A stretch of DNA of 53,858 nt from Affinirhizobium straminoryzae (GTDB lineage Bacteria > Pseudomonadota > Alphaproteobacteria > Rhizobiales > Rhizobiaceae), in contig NZ_VJMG01000020.1 in the NCBI RefSeq assembly GCF_007004135.1, forward strand, positions 1 to 53,858. The letters run 5' to 3'. The position numbers and the translations under genes are program-made. A model generated the notes under the pieces. The model was not told the DNA's origin, ran no database searches, and was given only the letters and a program-made list of their open reading frames with translations. This document shows, piece by piece, positions 24,789-34,118 of this stretch; within the stretch, counting starts at the first letter, position 1, and each line of letters opens with the position of its first letter.

Positions 24789-26012
24789 TCAGCGTTTGAT
24801 GAAGGCACCGTCTTTCATAATCATCGGCATGTGCATGCCCTGACGTGTAAGAAGCGTCAGATCCTCTAGAGGATTGCCGTCGATCACGATCAGGTCGGCG
24901 AAAGCACCGGCGGTGATCGTGCCGATCTTGCCTTCCATCCTAAGCAGGCGCGCCGCGACGTAGGTTGCGGAAGCGATTACCTCCATGGCTGGTAGAACCC
25001 GGCCGCGGATAACGAATTCTTCCGACTGGTGCACATGCATGCCGCCCAAGAGGTCACTACCATACGCCATCTGCAGGCCGGCTTCTCGCATGATCGATAG
25101 CGATTCCATGCCCGCAAGGCGCACATCATCAACCTTGGCAACCGATGCGGCGGGTAGCCCCATGGCCTCCCCTTCGCTCGAAAGCTTGTCATAGGTGACC
25201 AGCGTTGGAACGGCGAAAGCTCCCCTCGCTGCGGCAAGCTTCGCGGTGTCGGGGCCGATCAGGTTGCAATGCTCGAGCGAATGCACACCGCATTCGACCG
25301 CGCGGCGAATGGCCTGGTCAGTGTAGAGATGCGCGGAGACATAGGTGCCGGCATTTTCCGCTTCCTCGACAACGGCCAGCAGTTCCTCTCGGGAAAAGCC
25401 GAGAAAATGGATCGGGTCGGTCGGCGAGGATACGCCGCCGTTCGCCATGATCTTGATAAAGTTGGCACCGCTTTTGATCTCCTCACGGGCGGCGCGGCGA
25501 ACATCCGGAACACCATCGACGATACGGCCCAGAGCGCCGAGCGGTAAGTTGCGGAGCCGCACCGGATCGTCGTTGTAGGGACCGCGATAATCACAATGGC
25601 CGCCTGTCTGAGCCAAAGCCTTGCCGGAAATGTTGAGACGCGGCGTCGGCCAGGAGGCTTCCAGTGCAGCGGCAACCAGTCCGGAAGTTGCACCGCCGAC
25701 ATCGCGAACCGTGGTGAAGCCGCGATGGAGCATCTCCCCCATCAGCTTGAAGGCGCGCACCGTGACGAGCGGATCCGGAAGCTGGCCGTTGCGGCCAAGA
25801 TCGGCCGTCGAGGCGACCACATGGACATGGGCGTCAATCAGGCCCGGCATCAGGATCTTGCCGGAGAGATCGATGCGCTCGGCGGAGACGCTGGAGAGCG
25901 AGGCGCCGACATCACGGATAGTGTTGCCCTCGATCAGCACGTTGACTGGATCACTCGGGCGATCGGCGGTGCCGTCAACGATACGGGCGTTCTCGAAGAG
26001 AATGTTTGTCAT
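24789..26012 (-). CDS. Metal-dependent amidohydrolase
   Basis: 407 aa. Amidohydrolase superfamily TIM barrel: HVHV (metal His pair) after GLID near residue 60, the likely carbamylated Lys in FIKIMANGG, His in VSAHLYTD, His in HSLEHCNLIG, and Asp in YGSDLLGG. Flanking beta-sandwich residues are at both ends. Best fit is the prolidase/imidazolonepropionase-like group that cleaves amide or peptide bonds of small amino-acid derivatives. Start ATG 26012 has AGGA 8 nt upstream; the extension to 26099 overlaps the GAF gene. Last gene of the TetR-controlled ABC operon, so its substrate is probably what the importer brings in. Confidence 0.88.
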   Translation of the reverse strand: MTNILFENARIVDGTADRPSDPVNVLIEGNTIRDVGASLSSVSAERIDLSGKILMPGLIDAHVHVVASTADLGRNGQLPDPLVTVRAFKLMGEMLHRGFTTVRDVGGATSGLVAAALEASWPTPRLNISGKALAQTGGHCDYRGPYNDDPVRLRNLPLGALGRIVDGVPDVRRAAREEIKSGANFIKIMANGGVSSPTDPIHFLGFSREELLAVVEEAENAGTYVSAHLYTDQAIRRAVECGVHSLEHCNLIGPDTAKLAAARGAFAVPTLVTYDKLSSEGEAMGLPAASVAKVDDVRLAGMESLSIMREAGLQMAYGSDLLGGMHVHQSEEFVIRGRVLPAMEVIASATYVAARLLRMEGKIGTITAGAFADLIVIDGNPLEDLTLLTRQGMHMPMIMKDGAFIKR

Positions 26013-26034
26013 AAAATGTGTCCTGGGAATGTGT

Positions 26035-26499
26035 TCAGGCGCGGCGCGCCTCAAGATAGGCAGGGATGAGCAAAGGCGCGTAGGCAGCCGCCTTGGCAAG
26101 ATGCACCTCGGTATAGGCGCCGCTTTTGTCGAGCAGGTTCATCGTGCCGATGGTCTCGCCATCATAGACGACGGGAATGTTGATGACGGCCCCGAGTCCG
26201 AGGCTGAAAATCAGCTCGTGATCGTAGAAGGCCCAGACAATGGCTGCCGGGTCCGGCCCGAGAAAGGCTTCCTGCCGGTCAATGACCCTCTCGCCCCACG
26301 GGGTCGGCCCCATTCGTTTACGGCCGAACACCGGGTAGGCGGTCTCGTTGCTGGAATAGACGCGGGCCACCTCATCCCCATCGCGATAAAGCAGGGTGAA
26401 GAGGCCAAAGCCAATGTCCTTCGACAGGGCCTGTTCGAGTGCCTTATAGAGCGTCGCGGGCTGGCCGGTCGCGCTCAGCGTCGACAGAAGTTCCTTCAC
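26035..26499 (-). CDS. Free-standing GAF domain protein
   Basis: 154 aa, a single GAF fold from about 20 to 145: helix TLYKALEQALSKDIGF, strand LFTLLYRDGDEVARVYSS, VINIPVVYDGETIGTMNLLDK near the end. No effector domain. GAF domains bind small ligands, but here no output module is attached. Its ATG overlaps the permease gene by 4 nt, and the amidohydrolase follows after 22 bases, so it belongs to the operon. It may sense the substrate or a product; no direct clue. Confidence 0.85.
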   Translation of the reverse strand: MKELLSTLSATGQPATLYKALEQALSKDIGFGLFTLLYRDGDEVARVYSSNETAYPVFGRKRMGPTPWGERVIDRQEAFLGPDPAAIVWAFYDHELIFSLGLGAVINIPVVYDGETIGTMNLLDKSGAYTEVHLAKAAAYAPLLIPAYLEARRA

Positions 26500-27407
26500 A
26501 CTGAGGTCTCCGGTTTCGGTGCGGGGGCGATACGTTCGGGCAGGATGCCCTGCGGGCGCAGATGCAGAACACAGAGCAGCGCGAGACCGACGAGAACTTC
26601 GCGGATTGCGGCCACCTGCCCCGGCTCGAGCACGGTGAAGAGCTCACCCAGAAAACGGGTCGCCTCCAGGAAGAACACGACGAGATAGGCACCGGCAAGT
26701 GCCCCGACGGGCCGGCCCACGCCGCCCGCGGTCACCGCGAGGAAGATATAGATGGTGATCAGCGGCTGGAAATGATCCGGCGAAATATACGTCTGGAAAT
26801 GACCGTAAAGAGCGCCCGCCAGACCGGCAATCGCGGCCGACAGCGCAAAGGTCTGCATCTTGAAGCGGGTTACCGACTTGCCGGCGAAGGTGGCGAGCTC
26901 CTGGTCTTCGCGGATCGCCTTCAGCACGCGCCCGAATGGCGACAGATCGAGACGGCGCAACGTCAGGAACACGCCGAGGACTATGACGCTGACCAGCGCA
27001 AGGTAGAGCAGGTTGAAACCGTCCACGCCAAGCTCGGCACGAAAAGGCGCGGGTATCCCCGATACGCCATCCGAACCGCGGGTAAGCCATCGCTCATTGA
27101 GCGCCACCATGCGCACCACCTCGGCAAAGCCGAGGGTGACGATGGCGAGATAGTCACCGCGCAGGCGAATGGTCGCAAACGTGGCCAGGAGACCTGCAGC
27201 GGCACCGATCAGGCAGGCGAGCAGCATGGCAATCGGCAACGGAACGCCGGCCAGCGCCACCAGCGCCGAGGCATAGGCACCGACGGCAAAGAAACCGGCA
27301 AGGCCGAGATTGACCATTCCGACGCCGCCCCAGATCAGATTAAGGCTGAGCGCCAAGAGCGCGTAGATGCCCCCGAGTGTCAGGGTGAAGATAAGATAGG
27401 ACAGCAT
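26496..27407 (-). CDS. livM: Branched-chain amino acid type ABC permease LivM
   Basis: 303 aa, eight or more hydrophobic segments. Family marks: LSLNLIWGGVGMVNLGLAG near residue 22, VTLGFAEVVRM, and the cytoplasmic loop SPFGRVLKAIREDQELATFAGK. Forms the permease pair with LivH. One-base overlap with LivH upstream and 4 nt with the GAF gene downstream. Substrate class: hydrophobic amino acids, amides or small aromatic acids. Confidence 0.93.
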   Translation of the reverse strand: MLSYLIFTLTLGGIYALLALSLNLIWGGVGMVNLGLAGFFAVGAYASALVALAGVPLPIAMLLACLIGAAAGLLATFATIRLRGDYLAIVTLGFAEVVRMVALNERWLTRGSDGVSGIPAPFRAELGVDGFNLLYLALVSVIVLGVFLTLRRLDLSPFGRVLKAIREDQELATFAGKSVTRFKMQTFALSAAIAGLAGALYGHFQTYISPDHFQPLITIYIFLAVTAGGVGRPVGALAGAYLVVFFLEATRFLGELFTVLEPGQVAAIREVLVGLALLCVLHLRPQGILPERIAPAPKPETSV

Positions 27408-28273
27408 CAGGTATTCCTTTCACCCAGAATGCCCGCGGGACGCAGTGACAGGATGAGGAGAATAGTGGCAAAACCAACCGCCGAGCGGTAGGTGGCCGGT
27501 AGAACCAGCACCGCCAGTTCCTCGCCGACGCCGATCATCACCGCGCCAAGCACGGCGCCGGGGATGGAACCGAGCCCACCCAGCACCGCTGCTGCAAAAA
27601 TCGACAGCAACAGGCGTGAGCCGGTCATCGGGTCGATGGCGGTATCGAGTCCGAGCAGCACGCCGCCAACCCCCGCAAGACCCGCCCCGAGCACCACGGT
27701 GATCATCGCGATACGGGCCGGATCCATGCCGAAAAGCCTGCCGAGATCGGGATTGTCGGCAACGGCCCGCATGGCCTTGCCAAACCGGGTAAAGCGGAGG
27801 AACAGAAAGACCACCGCCATGATGACGATAGCAAGCGTTGCCGTCTGCAGTTGTTGCGGCCCGAACCGGAGGCCTGCAAACCGCCAGTCCCGGGCGATCG
27901 GCAAATCGAAACCCTGAAGATCATTCCCGAAGATAAACCGTATCACATTCTCGAGAATGAGATTCACGGCGATCGAGGCGATCGCGACGGCAAGCGCGCC
28001 GGATGGACGCAGACGGGCAAGCGCCGTCTGCTCCGCAATCAGCCCGACCACGCCGCCGGCAACAAACGCGACCAGCGCGGCCGGAAATACCCCAAGCCCG
28101 AACCTCGTATTGACATACCAGGCTGCGAAAGCGCCGACCGTGGCATAGGCCCCTATGGCAAAATTGACATAGCGCAGCACGGCGAAGATCGCCGTGAGGC
28201 CAAGGGCGGGAATGGCGATCAGCATTCCCGTCATGATTCCGTTCAGTATTGCCTGCGCCACGATCGTCATCAA
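27407..28273 (-). CDS. livH: Branched-chain amino acid type ABC permease LivH
   Basis: 288 aa. Hydrophobic segments throughout, with the LivH marks AILNGIMTGMLIAIPALGLT, LRYVNFAIGAYATVGAF, RFTRFGKAMRAVADNPDLG and GAVLGAVMIGVGEELAV. Partner of LivM. Starts 4 nt after the binding-protein stop. Confidence 0.93.
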   Translation of the reverse strand: MMTIVAQAILNGIMTGMLIAIPALGLTAIFAVLRYVNFAIGAYATVGAFAAWYVNTRFGLGVFPAALVAFVAGGVVGLIAEQTALARLRPSGALAVAIASIAVNLILENVIRFIFGNDLQGFDLPIARDWRFAGLRFGPQQLQTATLAIVIMAVVFLFLRFTRFGKAMRAVADNPDLGRLFGMDPARIAMITVVLGAGLAGVGGVLLGLDTAIDPMTGSRLLLSIFAAAVLGGLGSIPGAVLGAVMIGVGEELAVLVLPATYRSAVGFATILLILSLRPAGILGERNT

Positions 28274-28277
28274 TGCC

Positions 28278-29483
28278 TCACGCGATCTTCAGGAGCTTGA
28301 GCTTGCCGCCGTTGACCTGTTCGTACCGGAACTGACTGTCGGAGATGTCGCCGGAGGCCGTGAAATCGCATGGACCGGACGCGCCCTGATAGTTGACCGG
28401 CTTGCCCGCGGCGATCAGCTTCAGACCCTCGACGGCATTGTCGACAACGGCACCGCCCTCGGCTTGAGAGACCGAACGGATCGCGTCGCGGATCGACTTG
28501 CCGTCGGCGGCACCGGCCTTGGCAATGGCCATGATCACAAGATTGACCTGATCGTAGACCTGTGTGGTGTAGGGGTCGGGGTTCTGGACGTCGATGAGCG
28601 AAACCAGGCGCTTGTAGGCGCTGGAGGATTCGGCGGGCGACGGCGCAATCGTGAAGATGCCTTCGACGATCTCCGCGGGAACGCTGTCGATGAGCTTCTG
28701 ATTGACGGAATAGGCAAAGGCGATCTTTTTGCCTTCGTATCCTGAACGGAAGATATCCTTGAGCAGGACCGCGGTATCCGTCGCATAGCCGCCCAGCACG
28801 ATGACATCCGGACCATAGGCGAGCATCTCATCGACTTCGCTGCGATAGGACGGCTTTTTGTCGTCGTAAATCAGCGATTTCGTTTCGCCGCCGGCAGCCT
28901 TCACCGCCTTCGTGATATTGGAGAACTGGCTTTCTGCAAACGGAGTCTGCGGCGAGAAGAAAAACAGCTTCTTGACGCCCTGCTCGACCGCGAATTCGCC
29001 GAACTTGCGGCCCTGAAGGATGGTCGTCGGCTGGGTCCGGATGATGTAGCCCTGATGCGGCAGCGCCGTGATGGCATCGGCACCGGAAACGGTGGCCAGC
29101 AGTGTCCCGGATTCCCAGCAGATCGGTGCGACCGCAGTCGTGACAGACGAGGCCCAGGTGCCGAGAATGGCGGATACGCGGTCGACATCAACCAGCTTGC
29201 GAGCGGCGCGGACGCCGGCTTCCGGGTTCGTCTGGTCGTCTTCAGAGATGATCTCGATCTGGCGTCCCAGAACACCGCCGGCCTTGTTGACCTCGCCGGC
29301 AACCGCTTTGATGGCCTTGACCATCACGGGCCCATAGGGGCCGCCAGAACCGGTCAGCGGCGTCAAGGCGCCGATCTTTATGGGGCTGTCCTGCGCCATG
29401 ACGGTGTGCGGAACCAGACCAGTTGCGGCGAGGCCGGCCACGCCGCCCATGAAACCGCGGCGACTGAATGTGAAGCTGCTCAT
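28278..29483 (-). CDS. ABC transporter substrate-binding protein, Liv type
   Basis: 401 aa, amino-acid-binding type I fold. Tat-like signal: SFTFSRRGFMGGVAGLAAT with twin Arg (RR) and a hydrophobic stretch to MAQD. The mature part begins PIKIGALTPLTGSGGPYGP, a LivJ mark, then GVLGRQIEIISEDDQTNPE. Start ATG 29483 has GAGGGAA upstream. A Tat signal instead of Sec is fairly common for this class in rhizobia. It feeds LivHMGF; the substrate is unknown, perhaps an amide or dipeptide cut by the amidohydrolase. Confidence 0.92.
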   Translation of the reverse strand: MSSFTFSRRGFMGGVAGLAATGLVPHTVMAQDSPIKIGALTPLTGSGGPYGPVMVKAIKAVAGEVNKAGGVLGRQIEIISEDDQTNPEAGVRAARKLVDVDRVSAILGTWASSVTTAVAPICWESGTLLATVSGADAITALPHQGYIIRTQPTTILQGRKFGEFAVEQGVKKLFFFSPQTPFAESQFSNITKAVKAAGGETKSLIYDDKKPSYRSEVDEMLAYGPDVIVLGGYATDTAVLLKDIFRSGYEGKKIAFAYSVNQKLIDSVPAEIVEGIFTIAPSPAESSSAYKRLVSLIDVQNPDPYTTQVYDQVNLVIMAIAKAGAADGKSIRDAIRSVSQAEGGAVVDNAVEGLKLIAAGKPVNYQGASGPCDFTASGDISDSQFRYEQVNGGKLKLLKIA

Positions 29484-29523
29484 GCGTTGTTCCCTCTTCT
29501 TTGATTGATTGCTGACCTTATTC

Positions 29524-30225
29524 TCAACCACCCAGAAACAGGCGGCGAACCTCAGGGTCGGCGGCCAGTTCCTTGCCGCCGCCGGTGGCCGCGTTGCGAC
29601 CGGTGACGATGACGTAGCCGCGGGTGGAAATTTCCAGCGCCTCGAGCGCGTGCTGTTCGACCATGAGGACAGGCAGACCCGACTGATTGAGTTCTATGAT
29701 CGCCATGAAAAGCTCCTCGGCCGCCTTCGGCGACAGACCCGCCGTCGGCTCATCGAGCAGCAACAGCTTCGGTTCCGTCATCAGGCCCATCCCCATGGCG
29801 AGAAGTTGTCGCTGGCCGCCGGAGAGCGTGCGCGCCATCGCCTTGCGTTTCTCGGCCAGAACGGGGTAGCGGGCATAGATCGCCTCACGCCGGGCCGCCA
29901 TGCCCGAAGAATTTCCGAAGCTGGCGATGTCGAGGTTTTCGGCCACCGACATCGTGCCGAACACGTTCTTTTCCTGCATGACGAAAGCCAGACCGGCCTT
30001 GGAACGGCCCAGCGCATCCTGGCGGGTTACATCGGCGCCATTCATTTTGACCGTTCCGCCCTTCAGCGGCACCAGACCGGCAATCGCCTTGAGGAGGGTC
30101 GATTTGCCTGCACCATTCGGGCCGATGATCGTGACGATCTCACCGGCTTCCACGTCGATCCAAGCGCCTTTCAGGATTTCCTCGGCGGCGCCATAACCGG
30201 CCACAAGACCTTCAGCCTTCAACAT
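29524..30225 (-). CDS. livF: ABC transporter ATPase LivF
   Basis: 233 aa. Walker A IIGPNGAGKSTLLK, Q-loop FVMQEKNVF, signature TLSGGQRQLLAMG, Walker B LLLLDEPTAGLSP, and H-loop VEQHA. The signature and length are LivF type. It begins 2 nt after LivG ends. Confidence 0.94.
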   Translation of the reverse strand: MLKAEGLVAGYGAAEEILKGAWIDVEAGEIVTIIGPNGAGKSTLLKAIAGLVPLKGGTVKMNGADVTRQDALGRSKAGLAFVMQEKNVFGTMSVAENLDIASFGNSSGMAARREAIYARYPVLAEKRKAMARTLSGGQRQLLAMGMGLMTEPKLLLLDEPTAGLSPKAAEELFMAIIELNQSGLPVLMVEQHALEALEISTRGYVIVTGRNAATGGGKELAADPEVRRLFLGG

Positions 30226-30227
30226 GA

Positions 30228-30992
30228 TCAGTGCCTTCCTCCGAGATAGGCTTCCTGCACCCGTCCGTCGGCGACGACCTCGGCGAAGCTGCCTTGGGTG
30301 AGCTTGCGGCCCTCGGCCATGACGATGACCGGATCGCAGAGGCTGCCGATCAGTTTCATGTCGTGCTCGATCAGGCAGATCGTCACACCGTCTGCGTTGA
30401 GCGATTTCAGATGCTCGGCGATTTCCGCGGTCAGGGTCGGGTTGACACCGGCCATGGGTTCGTCGAGCAGGATCAGCCGCGGCTTGGCCATCAACGCACG
30501 GCCGATCTCGACAAGTTTCTTCTGGCCACCAGACAATGCGGTCACCGGATTGTCGATCACATGGGTGAGCCGCAACCGCCGAGCGATCGCCAGGGCCTCC
30601 TCTGCCAGCTGTTCCTCGTGGCGTCGTCCGGCCTCACTGCCGGTCAGGCTGGCCAACAGGCCCTCACCCGGATGGTTTTGGCCATACAGCATGAAATGCT
30701 GGAACACGGTCAGCTTGGGGAAGCCGCGCGCGAGCTGGAACGTCCGGACAAGACCGGCCGCGACGCGATCCTGCGTTCTGGCGCGGGTGACGTCGGCACC
30801 ATCAAACATCACCGAACCGCTATCCGGCATGTAGAGCCCGGAAATGCAGTTGAACAAGGTCGACTTGCCGGCCCCGTTCGGACCGATAAGTCCCGTGATG
30901 GTACCGTCGACGACATCGAGGTCGACGCCGGTTAGAACCTTTACGCCGTAGAAGCTGCGCCGCAGGTCCCTTACCTGAAGGAGTGGCTTCAT
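30228..30992 (-). CDS. livG: ABC transporter ATPase LivG
   Basis: 254 aa. Walker A LIGPNGAGKSTLFNCISGLY, typical LivG TFQLARGFPKLTVFQH, signature ALSGGQKKLVEIGRAL, Walker B LILLDEPMAGVNP, and IEHDMKLIGSL. ATG 30992 overlaps the tetR stop by 4 nt; the frame runs on to 31130 but only inside tetR. Confidence 0.94.
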   Translation of the reverse strand: MKPLLQVRDLRRSFYGVKVLTGVDLDVVDGTITGLIGPNGAGKSTLFNCISGLYMPDSGSVMFDGADVTRARTQDRVAAGLVRTFQLARGFPKLTVFQHFMLYGQNHPGEGLLASLTGSEAGRRHEEQLAEEALAIARRLRLTHVIDNPVTALSGGQKKLVEIGRALMAKPRLILLDEPMAGVNPTLTAEIAEHLKSLNADGVTICLIEHDMKLIGSLCDPVIVMAEGRKLTQGSFAEVVADGRVQEAYLGGRH

Positions 30993-31648
30993 GACTGCGG
31001 CTCCGAATTCCTGGAAATTGTCGCGAAATAGGCCCTGACCTGCTGTTTCCAGAATGTCAGCAACGTTTCGTAGTAGGTCGAATCCGCCGGTCGCAGCACG
31101 GTCTGGGCAATCATTCCGCGGATCAGGCACATGGTCGCGTTCATCACGATACGCACGCTGACGGGATCGGCCTGCCGATGGTCGGCAAGCGCCGTCCAGA
31201 TCGCATCGAGACGATCATGAAATTCGTGAACGACCGGGATCAATCCGTCACGGAAGCCCTTGTTGTGGCGCGCCTCGGGCAGGTATTCGAGGGTGACGTA
31301 GAACAGCCGGTCGAACATGATCTGCCAGAGATAGTCGACGATCTCGTCGGTCGAGCCACCCCGGCGACCGTAGGTATCGGCAAAGGCTGCAAGCTTGGTG
31401 TTGACCTGTGTCAGATGATCGGCAACGGCGCTGATCACCAGATCTTCCTTGGCGGCAAAGTGATGGGTCAGCGCGCCCCGGGAGACCCGGGCCTTGCGTG
31501 CAATTTCCGGCGTGGACGTCTTGTTGAAACCCTGCTCGTACAGGAGATTGATGGTCGCATCGAACAATGCCTGACGCGTTTCGCCTGAACGTTCACTTTG
31601 CGTGCGCTTGCGTTGCGTCCCGACGGGTCGCTTCTTGTCTGAATTCAC
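30989..31648 (-). CDS. TetR-family regulator, first gene of the Liv operon
   Basis: 219 aa. The N-terminal TetR HTH follows a basic start: TRQALFDATINLLYEQGFNK, TSTPEIARKARVSRGALTHH, FAAKEDLVISAVADHL. The C-terminal part is a ligand domain. The gene is the first of the operon, so the regulator controls its own expression. A perfect palindrome upstream (31730-31755) is the likely operator. The ligand is probably the transported compound or a breakdown product. Confidence 0.92.
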   Translation of the reverse strand: MNSDKKRPVGTQRKRTQSERSGETRQALFDATINLLYEQGFNKTSTPEIARKARVSRGALTHHFAAKEDLVISAVADHLTQVNTKLAAFADTYGRRGGSTDEIVDYLWQIMFDRLFYVTLEYLPEARHNKGFRDGLIPVVHEFHDRLDAIWTALADHRQADPVSVRIVMNATMCLIRGMIAQTVLRPADSTYYETLLTFWKQQVRAYFATISRNSEPQS

Positions 31649-31961
31649 GATATCCCCTCGGCTTTTGATGCCATTTTTTTAGTCAGCACCCCCCGATGCC
31701 GCTTTGATTGCCACAATGGTTTGCATGCAAAAAACAAACAGTCAAGTTTGTTTTTATAAATTGCTATCGCGTAAAACTGCGCTTCTGGTAACGCAGATCC
31801 GATGGTGGTGGGTCTTTGGCCGGAGGAGACGGGATCTCCCGCTCTCAAGAGCGATTTAGGATTCCGTTTACAGTTAATATAAACTGCCTATGTGAGGTGC
31901 GTCATCTGATATAGCGGTAGCGTTTGAACGGGCTTGATGCCGGCCTCTTGTAAGGCTGAGA
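31649..31961. other. Promoter region between tetR operon and IS6 remnant
   Basis: 313 bases without a gene. Contains the TetR operator at 31730-31755, the 10-base palindrome TTGCATGCAA beside it (31721-31730), and AT-rich sequence to about 31770 that suits a promoter. Bases 31800-31961 show no gene and no convincing IS6 terminal repeat. Confidence 0.55.
31730..31755. promoter_or_regulatory. TetR operator palindrome
   Basis: AAAAACAAAC and GTTTGTTTTT, perfect 10-base arms around AGTCAA. Centre about 94 bases before the tetR start. TetR dimers bind such palindromes of 20-30 bases. The likely autoregulatory operator of the tetR-liv-GAF-amidohydrolase operon. Confidence 0.7.
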
Positions 31962-32645
31962 CTACCCAGCACACGGTTGCATTGTCACGCTCTTCCGCAG
32001 CCACGGCATTGCTTCTAACCGGGCGATTGTTGGACGCGCGGCTTTGAAGGATTGGAATGCGCCTATTTTCGACAAATTCTTCTTGACTTGGAAATGGTCG
32101 CTCTCGATCCGTTGCTTCAGATGCTTGTTAACATAGTGAACCGGCTCCGGATGCAATTGCCCATCATCGACTGACATCATGACTACCGACGGAAAGGTGT
32201 TGGCGCCGTCTGTGGCGATCTTTACTGGTGCCAACAGGGGCTCGTCCTCGAGGATCTTTCGGAGAGAACGCTCTAAAGTATCGAGATCGCACTTTGCGAT
32301 GAGCAGGAAGTAAATGGGGTTTCCGTGCTTACCCATGGCGCGGTACAGATATCGCCACTTGTCGCAAATTTTGACGTTGATCTCGTCAACCCTGGCTGAG
32401 CCACGACGGGTCTGCGAAACTGGCGCAACCTTTTCGCGATGACAGGCGCATGAGACAAGAAATCGGCTAAGCGTACTGTGGTCCACCTAGAGGCAAGGCT
32501 CGCCGAAAATTTCCTCAAGGTCGCGACAGCTCAGTGGATAGCGCAGGTGCCAGGTCACCGCCTGTAGGATCAGTCATGGCTCGAGATGTCGCGCTTTGGA
32601 ATCATCTTTCGGCTGGCGCTTCAGCTTTTCGGCACTTGTGATCAA
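31962..32645 (-). pseudogene. IS6-family transposase, broken by two stops
   Basis: The longest piece (31962-32486) carries the DDE core: first D in VDEINVKI, second D in KIATDGANTF, E in RIESDHFQVKK. Reading the same frame further upstream gives RYPLSCRDLEEIFGEPCL, stop (TAG at about 32487-32489), VDHSTLSRF. Earlier still is KARHLEP, stop (TGA), LILQAVTWHL. These are IS6 N-terminal motifs, so one frame has decayed by two nonsense changes and no frameshift. A TTG at 32645 is the nearest possible original start. A sequence similar to IS6 ends (TTGCGACAGCCC) lies near 32720, but no matching left end was found, so the element is probably dead. Confidence 0.8.
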
Positions 32646-33103
32646 AAACTTAGCTATCCTCAACTACGTCGGAAGCGGTATTCCCGAAGCCTTGTGAATA
32701 TCCCGTTAAACCCAAAAAATTGCGACAGCCCCCCTTTTAACCGTTCCGACGAACCGAGCCAGCCCTGATCGATAAAAGGTAGCCATTGCAGGCGTCCGTG
32801 CCTTACGAACGTAAAACCGCATTTAAGTAGATTCTTTCCAAATCCGCTGGGAGTGAGAAATCATTCAATCGAATCAGGTCTTTGGCTGAATTTTCGAACC
32901 TGCGAATGCCAATCCCAAAGTCAGACCCTTGTATCAATACATATAATAGGCAATATATCCGATTGGTTTGGATTGGTAATTATAAATGCCTGCCTTGGCA
33001 GTAAAACAAGCTGAATTCACAAATGTATCTATTCGAAGCTCTATTCATGAATGCAACTTCGAATAGTTCCTCGTAAGCAGTAGATATAACTGGAGTCGCG
33101 TAA
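32646..33103. other. Gap between IS6 remnant and TerC gene
   Basis: 458 bases, AT-rich from 32930. Holds a possible IS6 right end near 32720 and the promoter and leader of the TerC gene. No gene was recognised. I looked for a manganese (yybP-ykoY) riboswitch, which often precedes TerC-family genes, and could not confirm the conserved core by eye. Confidence 0.4.
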
Positions 33104-34078
33104 TTGGAAATTCTATCTTTCCTCTTCCTTGAGAAGCCGCTCTGGATGTGGCTCGTCTTCATGGGCCTGGTTGTGACTCTCCTCGCATTTGATCTCGGTG
33201 TTCTGCATAAGGATGACCACGAGATCGGTGTTGCCGAGAGCCTGAAGCTTTCAGTCATGTACCTGTCTCTCGGTTTTTTGTTTGCCGGCTTCATCTACTG
33301 GCAGATGGATTCTGAAGCGACTGCTCAGTACCTGACCGCCTTCGTGGTGGAAAAGACGTTGGCGATGGATAACATCTTCCTCATCGCCATGATTTTCGCG
33401 TTCTTTTCCATTCCGCGCGAGTATCAGCACCGCGTCCTGTTCTGGGGCATCCTTGGCGTCATCATTCTTCGCGGCATCATGATCGGCCTAGGTGCAACGA
33501 TCGTGGAGCAGTACAATTGGGTGCTCTACATCTTTGCAGTATTCCTGATCCTGACCGGCATCAAAATGTTGTTCATGGCCGACAAGGAACAAAAAATCGA
33601 AGAGAACGGTCTAATCCGTTTTCTGAAGCGCCACTTGAACGTCACGAATGAGCTTCACGGCAACCGGTTCGTGATCAGGAAACAGGATCCCTCAACCGGG
33701 AAATTGAGGCGCTACGCCACTCCGCTTCTGCTTGCATTGATCATGATCGAGATTGCTGATCTGGTCTTCGCTGTCGATTCGGTACCGGCGGTCTTCACCA
33801 TCACGACCGACCCGTATATCGTCTATACCTCGAACATATTTGCCATTCTCGGCCTGCGAGCACTTTACTTTGCACTCGACGCAATTCTGCATCGTTTCGC
33901 CTATTTGAAATATGCTTTGTCCGTTCTTCTGGTGTTCATTGGCTCGAAGATTTTCATCGCCTGGGCCATGGGCTGGGAAAAGTTTCCGCCAGAGTGGTCG
34001 CTGAGTATTACCTTCGTCATTCTGGGAGCGGGCGTTGTCTATTCGCTCTGGAGAACTGGTTCGAAACAGCAGACCTGA
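33104..34078 (+). CDS. TerC/Alx-family integral membrane protein
   Basis: 324 aa, eight or nine hydrophobic segments. Family marks: LWMWLVFMGLVVTLLAFDLG, then EKTLAMDNIFLIAMIF (acidic residues in the membrane), IEIADLVFAVDSVPAVFTIT, SNIFAILGLRALYFALDAI. TTG start at 33104 with GGAG 8 nt before it. TerC and Alx proteins act in metal (Mn) export or tellurite resistance. Here it stands without other ter genes, so a metal-handling Alx-like role is more likely (inference). An ExoD-family gene follows after 40 bases. Confidence 0.9.
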   Translation: MEILSFLFLEKPLWMWLVFMGLVVTLLAFDLGVLHKDDHEIGVAESLKLSVMYLSLGFLFAGFIYWQMDSEATAQYLTAFVVEKTLAMDNIFLIAMIFAFFSIPREYQHRVLFWGILGVIILRGIMIGLGATIVEQYNWVLYIFAVFLILTGIKMLFMADKEQKIEENGLIRFLKRHLNVTNELHGNRFVIRKQDPSTGKLRRYATPLLLALIMIEIADLVFAVDSVPAVFTITTDPYIVYTSNIFAILGLRALYFALDAILHRFAYLKYALSVLLVFIGSKIFIAWAMGWEKFPPEWSLSITFVILGAGVVYSLWRTGSKQQT

Positions 34079-34118
34079 CCCCCGGTCGGCCTGTGTGTTT
34101 TCGTTTTGAGGAACGTCG

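Noticed and set aside
25621..26688. Plus-strand frame of 355 codons
   Set aside because: Antisense across amidohydrolase and GAF genes with no domain.
26562..27491. Plus-strand frame of 309 codons
   Set aside because: Antisense to livM; the translation is Gln/Glu/Arg-rich and random-looking.
32760..33103. Manganese riboswitch before the TerC gene
   Set aside because: Expected from some TerC/Alx genes but no conserved core could be recognised by eye.
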